Of a stretch of 64,000 bases of DNA, positions 1 to 8,216 are shown piece by piece (position 1 is the first letter of the stretch; each line of letters opens with the position of its first letter). The position numbers and the translations under genes were made by a program. The notes under the pieces are model-generated. The model was given only the letters and a program-made list of their open reading frames with translations, ran no database searches and was not told the DNA's origin. This DNA comes from Chlorogloeopsis sp. ULAP01 (GTDB lineage Bacteria > Cyanobacteriota > Cyanobacteriia > Cyanobacteriales > Nostocaceae), in the NCBI RefSeq assembly GCF_030381805.1, contig NZ_JAUDRH010000020.1, positions 76,767 through 140,766 of the forward strand, in the 5' to 3' direction.

Positions 1-444
1 AAAGGCTCTGGTAAATCCAATTTTACTGATAATCATAAAATTACCATCGCCTAAAGCTGAATCACCACCACTTAAACCAATATTTGCTGCTACGCCAATA
101 TAGCTAGAACCTCCGCGAGTTGTTGTACCTATACCAATATCTGCTTGAGCCACATTGGGAGCAGCTGTTTGGGAAGTTGATTGTGAATTCTGGGGAGCAA
201 GGGCAGCCGATGAAGTTTCCACAGTGCCAGGAGTAGGTATGACTATGGAACTGACTGTTTCGTGTGCAGAATTGGATACCGCTTGAGTGTTTGCCTGTAC
301 TTCAGTTTCCGAAACTTGGGTTAACTGCTGAGTGCCAATGGTATCTAAATTTTCAGCAACCGCAGGCATTCCACCACCTAAAACTGCCACTGCGGTTAAA
401 CTCAGCACACCAAAAGCTGTTTTATGAAAAACAATAGTATTCAC
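1..444 (-). CDS. Secreted protein of unknown function, 3' end outside window
   Basis: The reading frame stays open from a GTG at 444 to the window edge (148 codons), so the C-terminus is missing. GTG 444 is chosen because GAGGAG lies 5 nt upstream; an in-frame GTG at 450 overlaps that ribosome binding site. Residues 1-30 form a signal peptide (hydrophobic stretch then AVA before EN). Residues 35-105 are Ser/Thr/Gln/Ala-rich and look disordered. From about 110 the pattern (GTTTRGGSSYIGVAANIGL) alternates Gly, polar and hydrophobic residues as in an outer-membrane beta-barrel strand. That is inference; no specific family was recognised. Confidence 0.6.
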   Translation of the reverse strand, partial: MNTIVFHKTAFGVLSLTAVAVLGGGMPAVAENLDTIGTQQLTQVSETEVQANTQAVSNSAHETVSSIVIPTPGTVETSSAALAPQNSQSTSQTAAPNVAQADIGIGTTTRGGSSYIGVAANIGLSGGDSALGDGNFMIISKIGFTRAF

Positions 445-1220
445 GTTCACTCCTCAAAGGATATTACCTCAATAAATAGCGAGCCTTATGGTTTTTCAAC
501 CATCCTTTGCCAATATTTAACATTTAAACTTAAAAAAAAAATTCTCACATCCTTAGTTTCAACGTAGTACTAACGTTTGGGGAGCAAAAACTTCAAAAAT
601 ATATCGTTGGTTTGACGGATGACAAACTTTTGTAAAAATGCAATGTACTTATCCTATACAATTAAGTTAGTTAGGTAATCAGGCTGAAATCTTTGACAAA
701 ACCCGTTTGCTGAACCTCTGGTGAAATACTCACATTTAATTGAGTGTCAGTGGATGACATAAAAGTGCTTAGTTGTTAAGAAAATGAACTTAAAAATAGA
801 GCAATCCAAGCCATCGCTAAAGAATTATTCTTGTATTTGGGAACGGTTTGTAGAATGAACGCACCTATCTAGCTATAGATGCGACGAGGAGCGATCGCTC
901 TCAAGCAGTTTACAAACAGCAACTCAAAAGCAGCTTTTTTGCTTCCCCTAAGACTAAAGCACAAAGCAAGGGAAATTTCACAAGCAGTTATATTTACATA
1001 ACGTTAACTCTTTGTTCTTTTAGTTGTGAGATACTATTCTAGTAACTCCTCAAAAGTTAAAAAAGAATGTAAAACTCAATTAAACTTTGTTTGGCTTAAA
1101 TCTTCAAGTCATCGAGTAGCTGATTGAGAATTGAATCAAAACTATGAGAGATTAGTTAATGTTCTCTCTTTGGTACTTATACCTTAAATTACTGCCGTAG
1201 TAAGACTTGTGTGGTGATAC
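445..1220. other. Divergent intergenic region, no recognised gene
   Basis: This 776-nt AT-rich stretch separates two divergent genes and must hold promoters for both. One HIP1-type octamer lies near 891. Only very short ORFs occur (for example a 24-codon ATG frame at 785-859) and none has a convincing ribosome binding site. No long repeat or tRNA was seen. Confidence 0.4.
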
Positions 1221-3788
1221 ATGCAACAAAGGCGGATTAGACAAACTCCTCCTTCTACTTTTCCCTTTGAGATCGTTAAACCAAATGGAAATGTTCTGTC
1301 TGTAATTTTTAATACAGATTGCAACGATCCCGTCGCAGATTTTCGCATTCCTTATCAAATGCGACTAGCTGATCGCAATATTCGACGAGAATTAGAAAAG
1401 AATTTAGAAGAATTTCGCTGGCTTTTGATTGTCGGGCGAACAGGATTAGGAAAAACAAGAGAAGCGGCTGAATTAGCACAGCTTTACAATCGAGAAGGTT
1501 GGACAATTTTATGGCTCACATCAGCCAAATGGATAGATGAGCCAACCCAAGAAGAACTTGAAAAAATAGGGGCTAATCGCAAGTTACTGTTTTTTGTTGA
1601 TAATCTTGAGCAAAGAATGGATAGCCCAACAGAAGCGGAATTTGAGTTAGCTCCGGCGATCGTGCCAATACAGGAGCGACTCTTGCGAGTTTTAGAGGCT
1701 TACGAACAGTTGTGCGGGCAAGCAAATATACGAGTGATTGCCACTGCCGACAATGAGAAAGAATCCGAAATTCCAAGTGAATTAGGTAAGTGGGATCAAT
1801 TCCTAGAGCAGTGTTGGCAACGGTTTGGAGTTTATGAATTACCAGAGCCGGAAAATGCAGCAATTGTTCAGTTGTTGAGTGATATTGTCTGTCAAACTCA
1901 AATAAAAGTTAATGAGGAAGATTATCCGGCGATCGCCCAGAAAAATGACGGTACTTTCACAAATGTAGTTGAGAATCTGCGTTTATTGAGAAATCAGGGC
2001 TTACCTTTAACTTCTGATAATTATATTGAATCTTGCCAAAGTATCTGGGAAAAGCGCTATACAAATGCAATCAAAAAATACCCCGCGAGCCAATATATTT
2101 ACGATGCCATAGATTTATTACGCCAATTTGATATTTCGCTGGAGCGATGCATTGTAGAACGAACTTCTATACTGATGGTGCGGGGAAATTTCTTGCAGCA
2201 ATCATGGCAGCGCCGACAAATTCATCAGGCTCTAAATTATCTGATTGAAACTCAACACATCCTCAGCCCCCGCAAGGAACAAATTGAAGCCAAGGGCTCC
2301 AAGGTAGAAGCAAAAGAATATATACGTCCTTTATCTCGGTTAGTTTGGCAACTGGCAGACAAATATCCCCAAAAAATGTTGAGCTCGCTCTTTAATTTTG
2401 GCTGGCGTCTGTCAATTTTAAATTATCCGAAAGAGGCCTTGATCTGCTTCAACAAACTGATTTCCTTCATCCCCGAAATCTCTGATATATGGTTTTACGC
2501 GGGTGCAGCTTTGCATAATTTGGGCTACTACGAAGAAGCATTTGCCTGTTACGATAAAGTTTTGGCAATCAAGCCGAATGATTATTATGCTTGGCATAAT
2601 CGAGGGAATGCGCTGTACTTTTTAGGGCGTTATGAGCAAGCAGTTGTTTCCTACGACAAAGCACTCTCATTCAAACCTAAGTCTGATCAAGCTTGGTATG
2701 GGCGGGGTTTAGCACTCAGGAACCTGGGGCGTTGCGAGGAAGCAGTTGCTTCCTACGACAAAGCACTCTCACTTAAACCTGAGTCTGATCAAGCTTGGTA
2801 CAGCCGAGGTGTAGCCTTCGAGGAATTAAAGGATTATCAGCAGGCGATCGCCTCCTATGACAAAGCACTCTCCATCAAGCCCAACTTGGAGCGAGCTTGG
2901 AACAATCGAGGCAATGCACTGTACTTCTTAGGGCGCTATGAGGAAGCAGCTATCTCTTATCACAAAGTCTTAGAAATCAAACCTGAAGATTACCAAGTCT
3001 GGTATAGCCGCAGTGTCGCATTAGTAGATTTAGGGCGTTACGAAGAAGCAGTAGCTTGCTGCAATCAAGCACTCTCGATTAAGCCTAACTATGAGCAAGC
3101 CTATTATAACCGGGGTAATGCGTTGTACTTTTTGGGGCGCTATGAGGAAGCAGTTGCCTCCTACGATAAAGCATTAATTATCAAGCCCGACTTGGAGCAA
3201 GCTTGGAATAATCGGGGTAATGCACTGTTTGGCTTGGGATTTTATAAAGAAGCGATCGCCTCCTGTGACAAAGCGCTCTCAATTAAGCCTAATTTAGAGC
3301 AAGCCTGGTATTGCCGTGGTAATGCTCTGTATTTTCTGGGTTCCTACGAAGAGGCAGTTACATCCTACGATAAAGTCTTAGAAATCAAACTCGACTTAGA
3401 TGAGCAAGGCTGGTACAACTGTGGTAATGCCTTGTACTTCTTGGGGCGTTATCAGGAAGCAGTTATATCCTACAACAAAGTGTTGGCAATTAAACCCGAC
3501 AATGAACAAGCTTGGAACAACAGAGGTAATGCGCTGTACTTTTTGGGGCAATACGAGGAGGCACTTGTCAGCTTTAATAAAGCTATAGAACTTTCTCCTG
3601 ATTCCTTTGGCGCTCATTACAATAAAGCTTGCTGCTATGCCTTGCAAGAAAATGTAGACTTGACGCTGGAGAATTTAAAAGAAGCTATTAACCTTAATCC
3701 TGAATGTCTAGAGATGGTAAAAACCGACTCTGATTTTGAAAGAATTCTCAAAGATGAGCGGTTTAAGACATTGACTGCTAATGGCTAA
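1221..3788 (+). CDS. NTPase-TPR protein (STAND-like)
   Basis: This 855-aa protein has an N-terminal P-loop NTPase domain with Walker A GRTGLGKT at residues 72-79 and a Walker B-like strand LLFFVDN at about 122-128. A helical region follows, and from about residue 420 there are eleven canonical tetratricopeptide repeats of 34 residues plus one degenerate repeat (pattern WxNRGNALYFLGRYEEA). One unit carries a one-residue insertion. Several repeats are nearly identical at DNA level, which points to recent unit duplication. NTPase-TPR architectures belong to the STAND class, where the repeats sense a ligand and the NTPase oligomerises. No effector domain is visible at either end, so the output is unknown. 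Confidence 0.85.
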   Translation: MQQRRIRQTPPSTFPFEIVKPNGNVLSVIFNTDCNDPVADFRIPYQMRLADRNIRRELEKNLEEFRWLLIVGRTGLGKTREAAELAQLYNREGWTILWLTSAKWIDEPTQEELEKIGANRKLLFFVDNLEQRMDSPTEAEFELAPAIVPIQERLLRVLEAYEQLCGQANIRVIATADNEKESEIPSELGKWDQFLEQCWQRFGVYELPEPENAAIVQLLSDIVCQTQIKVNEEDYPAIAQKNDGTFTNVVENLRLLRNQGLPLTSDNYIESCQSIWEKRYTNAIKKYPASQYIYDAIDLLRQFDISLERCIVERTSILMVRGNFLQQSWQRRQIHQALNYLIETQHILSPRKEQIEAKGSKVEAKEYIRPLSRLVWQLADKYPQKMLSSLFNFGWRLSILNYPKEALICFNKLISFIPEISDIWFYAGAALHNLGYYEEAFACYDKVLAIKPNDYYAWHNRGNALYFLGRYEQAVVSYDKALSFKPKSDQAWYGRGLALRNLGRCEEAVASYDKALSLKPESDQAWYSRGVAFEELKDYQQAIASYDKALSIKPNLERAWNNRGNALYFLGRYEEAAISYHKVLEIKPEDYQVWYSRSVALVDLGRYEEAVACCNQALSIKPNYEQAYYNRGNALYFLGRYEEAVASYDKALIIKPDLEQAWNNRGNALFGLGFYKEAIASCDKALSIKPNLEQAWYCRGNALYFLGSYEEAVTSYDKVLEIKLDLDEQGWYNCGNALYFLGRYQEAVISYNKVLAIKPDNEQAWNNRGNALYFLGQYEEALVSFNKAIELSPDSFGAHYNKACCYALQENVDLTLENLKEAINLNPECLEMVKTDSDFERILKDERFKTLTANG

Positions 3789-3897
3789 GGTAGCGATCGC
3801 CTTTCATGGCAGCAAAACTCTCTAATGCTTAAGTTATAAGACTACTGCTGTAACTATTTGTGAGTGTAGCTACTGTCTAATGAATTCAGTATAAATT

Positions 3898-4131
3898 ATG
3901 TTTCAATCCATAGAAGGAGTTTACAAGCACGGTAAGATAGAACTTTCTGAATTACCATCAGACATATCAGAAAGCCGTGTGATTGTAACTTTTTTAGAAT
4001 CAAAAAACAATAAACCAAAAAAGCAAATAATGCAGTTTGGTATGTTTTTTGGAGAAAAACAATCAACGGAAGAGGACTTTCAAATTGCTGAATTTCATGG
4101 GGATATCGAGGATGAACTAGACTGGTCATAG
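3898..4131 (+). CDS. Probable antitoxin of a VapBC-like pair
   Basis: The 77-aa protein starts with a beta-rich segment (VYKHGKIELSELP) like small DUF104/AF2212-type antitoxins. The C-terminal half is acidic (EDELDW at the end), typical of an antitoxin tail that wraps its toxin. It ends 6 nt before a PIN-domain gene on the same strand, the classic antitoxin-first arrangement. The antitoxin role rests mainly on this context. Such proteins usually neutralise the toxin and repress their own operon. Confidence 0.7.
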   Translation: MFQSIEGVYKHGKIELSELPSDISESRVIVTFLESKNNKPKKQIMQFGMFFGEKQSTEEDFQIAEFHGDIEDELDWS

Positions 4132-4137
4132 GCAATT

Positions 4138-4536
4138 ATGAAGTATGTCATCGATACTCATGCACTAATCTGGTTTCTTGAAGGGAATTCACGATTAGGT
4201 GCAAATGCCAACGCTATTCTTTCTAACCCCGATTCTCAATTAGTTATCCCTGCAATTACATTAGCTGAGGCTGTTTGGATTGTTGCAAGAGGAAGAACAT
4301 CTATTCCTTCTGCGAAAGATTTATTTTCAGCAGTTGAAGCTGATCCCCGCGTGTTAATTTATCCACTTGATAAAGATGTAATTGAAACAACTATGAGCTT
4401 ATCCGCTATTAATGAAATGCATGATAGGCAAATTACTGCGACTGCAATAGTTTTAGCAAGCAAAGGTGAAATAGTGCAGTTATTAACGTGCGATCGCAAT
4501 ATAACTGCATCAGCTTTAGTTCCAGTTATTTGGTAA
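4138..4536 (+). CDS. VapC-like PIN-domain ribonuclease toxin
   Basis: This 132-aa protein has the length and motif order of type II TA PIN-domain toxins: YVIDTHALIWFL with the first catalytic Asp at residue 6, a conserved Glu in ITLAEAVWI near 44, an Asp in MHDRQITATA near 100, and TCDRNI near the C-terminus. PIN domains use these acidic residues to bind divalent metal and cut RNA. The gene is 6 nt downstream of its presumed antitoxin. All four acidic positions are present, so the nuclease looks intact. Confidence 0.85.
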   Translation: MKYVIDTHALIWFLEGNSRLGANANAILSNPDSQLVIPAITLAEAVWIVARGRTSIPSAKDLFSAVEADPRVLIYPLDKDVIETTMSLSAINEMHDRQITATAIVLASKGEIVQLLTCDRNITASALVPVIW

Positions 4537-4547
4537 TTTTATTAATC

Positions 4548-5945
4548 TTACCTATCCTGTGGCTGTAGCTTATGCCAACCATACCAGTGACGAACCGCTA
4601 GCCAAATAGCTGAAAGTAATCCTGCTAGACTCAAGGTAAGCCCACTATACGGTACTAATAATCCAAACACAGGCAGCACTGCCCCAGCAATAGTACAAAT
4701 AACGGCTGCGAGGGAAGCATGACGGCTTGATCCCAAACCCCACGTTAATGTTAGCAAGATCAGTGAAATCAAAGTCCAAGCTAACTGCGGATTCATGACG
4801 CGGCTCATATAAGTTAAAGCCAGCAAACAAGCAAATAATATGCCACCAGCAACAGCTACATTTTTCAAATTCATCGGCAGTGACAAGTACAACAACAGCA
4901 TCCACCACAGAAATAATGCTGGCGCTAACAGTAATAGCCGGGGAAGAATGCCTGTGTGACGGATGGGGTTAGTATTTGTAAATACGCCAAAAGGATTTTT
5001 AACTGCAACATTGTCATCAAATGTCCAAGTAAATCTGGTGCTTTGTCCCTCGCCTGCAATTTCATTTGGTACAATGCCACTGGCAAAATCTGCTCCTGGA
5101 AAATTGGCTGTTGCCACTAGACGAAAGTTTTTGAGCAACTGCCCTTCAGCACTATATACCCAGCGCGATCCTCCTTGAGCTTTATAGGTGAGTCGAAAGT
5201 TCGTTTCTTCCCCTGGTTGCAAGCGGAAGGGAAAGCCGTAGTCACCCGGATTAATTTGTTGCAACTTTTTACCAGACTGCTCAATTTGATAGCCAGCAAG
5301 CAAAGAGTAGCCGTTGGGCGGTGGAGCTTCAAAGAAAAAACTATTAATATCCTGAAGCTGATTAATTACTTTATAGTCAGCAGCATAATCTACGCGATAT
5401 ACAGCGCGGCGATTTTGAACATCTGGAGTTTGCTCGATTTTTACCTGAATTTGCGAACCAGCCAGCGTTAAGTAGCGGTTTTCTTCTCGCGTCTCATTTA
5501 CCTTGACTAGCTTGTTATTAACTTGAGTCGTGTAGGTGTATGGTACTTTAACTACATAGCGTACTTGCGGCGCAACTTGTTCTAGCCTGTCACCAGCGAC
5601 ACTTTCTGCTACCTGGGCTACCCTCGCTTGTTCCCAATGATGATATCGATTGCTCAAAGTAGAACAAAGAAAAAATCCAGCCACCAGCAAAACTAATAAC
5701 AAAAATAAATGTTGCAATCCTCGTAGTAGTTGAGAGTAACGAATTGCCCATTCGTCTATGAAAATCGCTTCTTCTGGTTGATTGCGACGCAGAGAAAAGT
5801 TGATGAGAGCGATCGCTACTCCCAAAGCAATAACTAAAAATACTAGTAACAGGGAAGCTTTAAGAGCGTGAGTTCCAAATTGGAGGAGTTCAGTAGGATG
5901 CGTAATGTCAGGTATTTCTGGGATACCTTGGGCTGGTTCAGACAT
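4548..5945 (-). CDS. Polytopic membrane protein of unknown function
   Basis: The 465-aa protein has two N-terminal membrane segments (about residues 28-50 and 77-95), a large central extracytoplasmic region of about 230 residues rich in beta-type sequence, and five to six membrane segments in the last 130 residues. It shows no catalytic motif I recognise. The gene converges on the PIN toxin gene, with only 11 nt between the stops. It probably is a cyanobacterial conserved inner-membrane protein with a periplasmic domain. Confidence 0.75.
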   Translation of the reverse strand: MSEPAQGIPEIPDITHPTELLQFGTHALKASLLLVFLVIALGVAIALINFSLRRNQPEEAIFIDEWAIRYSQLLRGLQHLFLLLVLLVAGFFLCSTLSNRYHHWEQARVAQVAESVAGDRLEQVAPQVRYVVKVPYTYTTQVNNKLVKVNETREENRYLTLAGSQIQVKIEQTPDVQNRRAVYRVDYAADYKVINQLQDINSFFFEAPPPNGYSLLAGYQIEQSGKKLQQINPGDYGFPFRLQPGEETNFRLTYKAQGGSRWVYSAEGQLLKNFRLVATANFPGADFASGIVPNEIAGEGQSTRFTWTFDDNVAVKNPFGVFTNTNPIRHTGILPRLLLLAPALFLWWMLLLYLSLPMNLKNVAVAGGILFACLLALTYMSRVMNPQLAWTLISLILLTLTWGLGSSRHASLAAVICTIAGAVLPVFGLLVPYSGLTLSLAGLLSAIWLAVRHWYGWHKLQPQDR

Positions 5946-6103
5946 AAGGGAAATTTCGGAGAATTTGGAGAAGCAGACAGATAAAGTGTCTTAAAAGTTT
6001 CTTGGCAGACATCACATTTACGAAACGCATTTTGTGGAACTGGTGCTTTCCTATCGGTTAGAGACTTTAAGATGAGAACATATAATTTTAGGAGATTAGC
6101 TTA

Positions 6104-6709
6104 ATGACATATATCTCCCAAAAAACCTTCACCAAAGAAGATTTTCTCTCTCAATACCGAGATAATCCCCGCTATGAGCTGGCAGACGGAGAACTAATCG
6201 ACATGGAACCAACTGGCCCTCACGAAACGGTGAGTGGCAAACTTGCAACCCAAATTGGTATATACCTTGTTGCAGAAAAACTCCCTTGGTTTATTCCTCG
6301 TACTTGTTTAATTTACCCCTTCGCGGATGCAGCCACAGTTCGTCGTCCTGATGTTGTGGTTCTTGATGAAACCGTTCTCGACCGTGAACCCCTTTGGGAG
6401 CGAGAACCCGTAATTACGTTGGGACGCTCAATTAAACTGGTGGTTGAAGTTGTTAGTACTAATTGGGAAACTGATTATGCTCGCAAAGTTGAAGAATATG
6501 CGCTTTTTGGCATTCCTGAATATTGGATTGTAGACTATAAAGGATTGGGTGGAGTCGCATTTATTGGTAAACCGAAACAACCTACCTTCACTGTCTGTCA
6601 ACTAGTTGAAGATATGTATATTCAACAACAATATCGATTAAATCAATTAATTAACTCACCACTTTTGCCGCGTCTTCATCTTCGCCTAGATGATATTCTT
6701 CCTCGTTGA
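6104..6709 (+). CDS. Uma2 family (DUF820) PD-(D/E)XK nuclease-like protein
   Basis: The 201-aa protein has the Uma2 fold landmarks: N-terminal RYELADGELIDMEPTGPHE, then VRRPDVVVLDE with the metal-binding Asp, LVVEVVSTN with the catalytic Glu, and RKVEEYALFGIPEYWIVD with the conserved Lys. A strong ribosome binding site (AGGAG at 6090) fixes the ATG at 6104. Uma2 genes are highly multiplied in filamentous cyanobacteria; the restriction-nuclease fold is established but the cellular role is not. A second family member lies at 52838. Confidence 0.85.
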   Translation: MTYISQKTFTKEDFLSQYRDNPRYELADGELIDMEPTGPHETVSGKLATQIGIYLVAEKLPWFIPRTCLIYPFADAATVRRPDVVVLDETVLDREPLWEREPVITLGRSIKLVVEVVSTNWETDYARKVEEYALFGIPEYWIVDYKGLGGVAFIGKPKQPTFTVCQLVEDMYIQQQYRLNQLINSPLLPRLHLRLDDILPR

Positions 6710-6799
6710 TTGTATTCATGTTGAGGTGCGATCGCGTAGCGGCGATTGATCTATCACCTCAATTAACCGCACCACCAAAAGTATGATCGCAGAGAAATC

Positions 6800-6820
6800 C
6801 CCCAGTGATTTTTTCTGGGG
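6800..6820. terminator. Possible bidirectional terminator hairpin
   Basis: CCCCAG and CTGGGG pair as a 6-bp stem around a T-rich 9-nt loop, between the convergent Uma2 and Phd genes. No clear T-run follows on either strand, so terminator function is inferred from position. Confidence 0.3.
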
Positions 6821-6842
6821 TTAAGTACCTGAACAAAATTCA

Positions 6843-7070
6843 TTACAAATTCTCTGTGCTGTTCCACGTTCCCTTGGCTCCAACCGTAACTTTAAAAGAG
6901 CGATCGCCAAGTATAGACAAAGTTTCCAATAGAGATTCATATTGCTCAAAGCTCAGTGCTGCCATCACTGGCTTACCGTGCTTGGTAATGATTACTGGCT
7001 CATCCTTTAACTCATCCGGCAAATTCAGCAGATGTTGCCTAGCTTCTGTAATAGTTAAGTACTTTGGCAT
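6843..7070 (-). CDS. Phd/YefM-type antitoxin, without adjacent toxin
   Basis: The 75-aa protein has the N-terminal Phd/YefM DNA-binding pattern: TITEARQHLLNLPDEL, then PVIITKHGKPVMAALSFEQYESL. This fold binds operator palindromes through its N-terminus and a toxin through its C-terminus. No Doc, RelE or YoeB-type toxin gene follows on the minus strand; the next gene is convergent. A perfect palindrome overlaps the likely promoter just upstream of the ATG, consistent with autoregulation. It is either an orphan antitoxin left after toxin loss or a free-standing regulator. Confidence 0.8.
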   Translation of the reverse strand: MPKYLTITEARQHLLNLPDELKDEPVIITKHGKPVMAALSFEQYESLLETLSILGDRSFKVTVGAKGTWNSTENL

Positions 7071-7079
7071 ATCAGTAAG

Positions 7080-7097
7080 TGTACATTAATATGTACA
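7080..7097. promoter_or_regulatory. Operator-like palindrome upstream of Phd-type antitoxin
   Basis: TGTACAT and ATGTACA form a perfect inverted repeat around TAAT, 9 nt upstream of the antitoxin ATG. Phd/YefM proteins recognise short palindromes containing TGTACA, so an autoregulatory operator is likely. Confidence 0.6.
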
Positions 7098-7208
7098 TTT
7101 ATTATAGTTGGATTTATCTTTCGTATCTTTGCGATTCAAATTTAAAAAAGCGATCGCTCTCTTCCTTTGCGGTAAATTGACAAATGCAAGCACGCAGAGG
7201 AACAAGTC

Positions 7209-8216
7209 ATGAAAGCAGTATTAATGACAGCAGCTGGCAATCCGGAAGTTCTACAAGTGCAGGAAGTGACAAATCCCGGTGTTCCTGTTGGCGAAACTGA
7301 ACTTTTGGTACGTTTAAAAGCAGCAGGGGTTAACCCCATTGACACCAAACTTCGCAAGCGCGGCACTTTCTACCCCGATCGCATCCCTGCCATTTTAGGG
7401 TGTGATGGTGCGGGTGTAGTTGAGGCAGTAGGTGCTGGCGTGCAAAAGTTTCGCGTCGGTGATGAAGTTTATTTTTGTAATGGTGGCTTGGGCGCACACC
7501 AAGGTAATTATGCTGAATTTACAACCGTCGATGAGCGATTTGTTGCCCGCAAACCCGCATCTATATCTTTTGCGGAAGCGGCAGCCGCACCTTTAGTATT
7601 AATCACTGCTTGGGAAGCTTTATACGAGCGGGGAAGACTCGAACCAGGCGAGCGAGTATTAATTCATGCTGGTGCTGGCGGTGTCGGTCATGTGGCAATT
7701 CAGCTTGCTAAACTTAAAGGTGCTCATGTCTGCACCACAGTAAGTTCCCAAGACAAAGCAAATTTTGTCAAACAACTCGGTGCTGACTACCCCATTTTGT
7801 ACAAACAAACAGATTTTGTTCAAGCTGCTTTAAATTGGAGTGATGGTGAAGGTGTAGATTTAGCTTTTGATACCGTCGGCGGAGAAACTTTTCACAAAAC
7901 CTTCCCAGCAGTGCGGGTGTATGGCGATATTGTGACGATTTTAGAACCAGATGCCAATACAGTTTGGAAAGCTGCCAGATTGCGCAATCTCCGCATTGGT
8001 TTGGAATTAATGCTCACACCGATGTTGCAAGAAATGGTGGAAGCACAACAGCACCAAGCCGAGATTCTAGCAGAGTGTGCGAAATATATTGATGCAGGCA
8101 AGTTAAAAATTCAAGTTAGCCACAGCTTACCACTACAAGAAGCAGCCAAAGCTCATGAATTACTTGAAAGTGGTTCGATGACGGGTAAAATTGTTTTGCT
8201 GATTGGCGAGGAGTGA
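7209..8216 (+). CDS. NADPH:quinone oxidoreductase-like MDR family enzyme
   Basis: The 335-aa protein belongs to the medium-chain dehydrogenase/reductase superfamily, QOR-like branch. It has an N-terminal GroES-like domain (residues 1-125, with LKAAGVNPIDTKLR) and a Rossmann domain with HAGAGGVGHVAIQLAKLKGA at about 152-171. The Cys/His zinc-ligand pattern of true alcohol dehydrogenases is absent, so it is expected to be zinc-independent and to reduce quinones or activated double bonds with NADPH. AGAGGAAC upstream supports the ATG. The pentapeptide-repeat gene begins directly at its stop codon. Confidence 0.88.
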   Translation: MKAVLMTAAGNPEVLQVQEVTNPGVPVGETELLVRLKAAGVNPIDTKLRKRGTFYPDRIPAILGCDGAGVVEAVGAGVQKFRVGDEVYFCNGGLGAHQGNYAEFTTVDERFVARKPASISFAEAAAAPLVLITAWEALYERGRLEPGERVLIHAGAGGVGHVAIQLAKLKGAHVCTTVSSQDKANFVKQLGADYPILYKQTDFVQAALNWSDGEGVDLAFDTVGGETFHKTFPAVRVYGDIVTILEPDANTVWKAARLRNLRIGLELMLTPMLQEMVEAQQHQAEILAECAKYIDAGKLKIQVSHSLPLQEAAKAHELLESGSMTGKIVLLIGEE

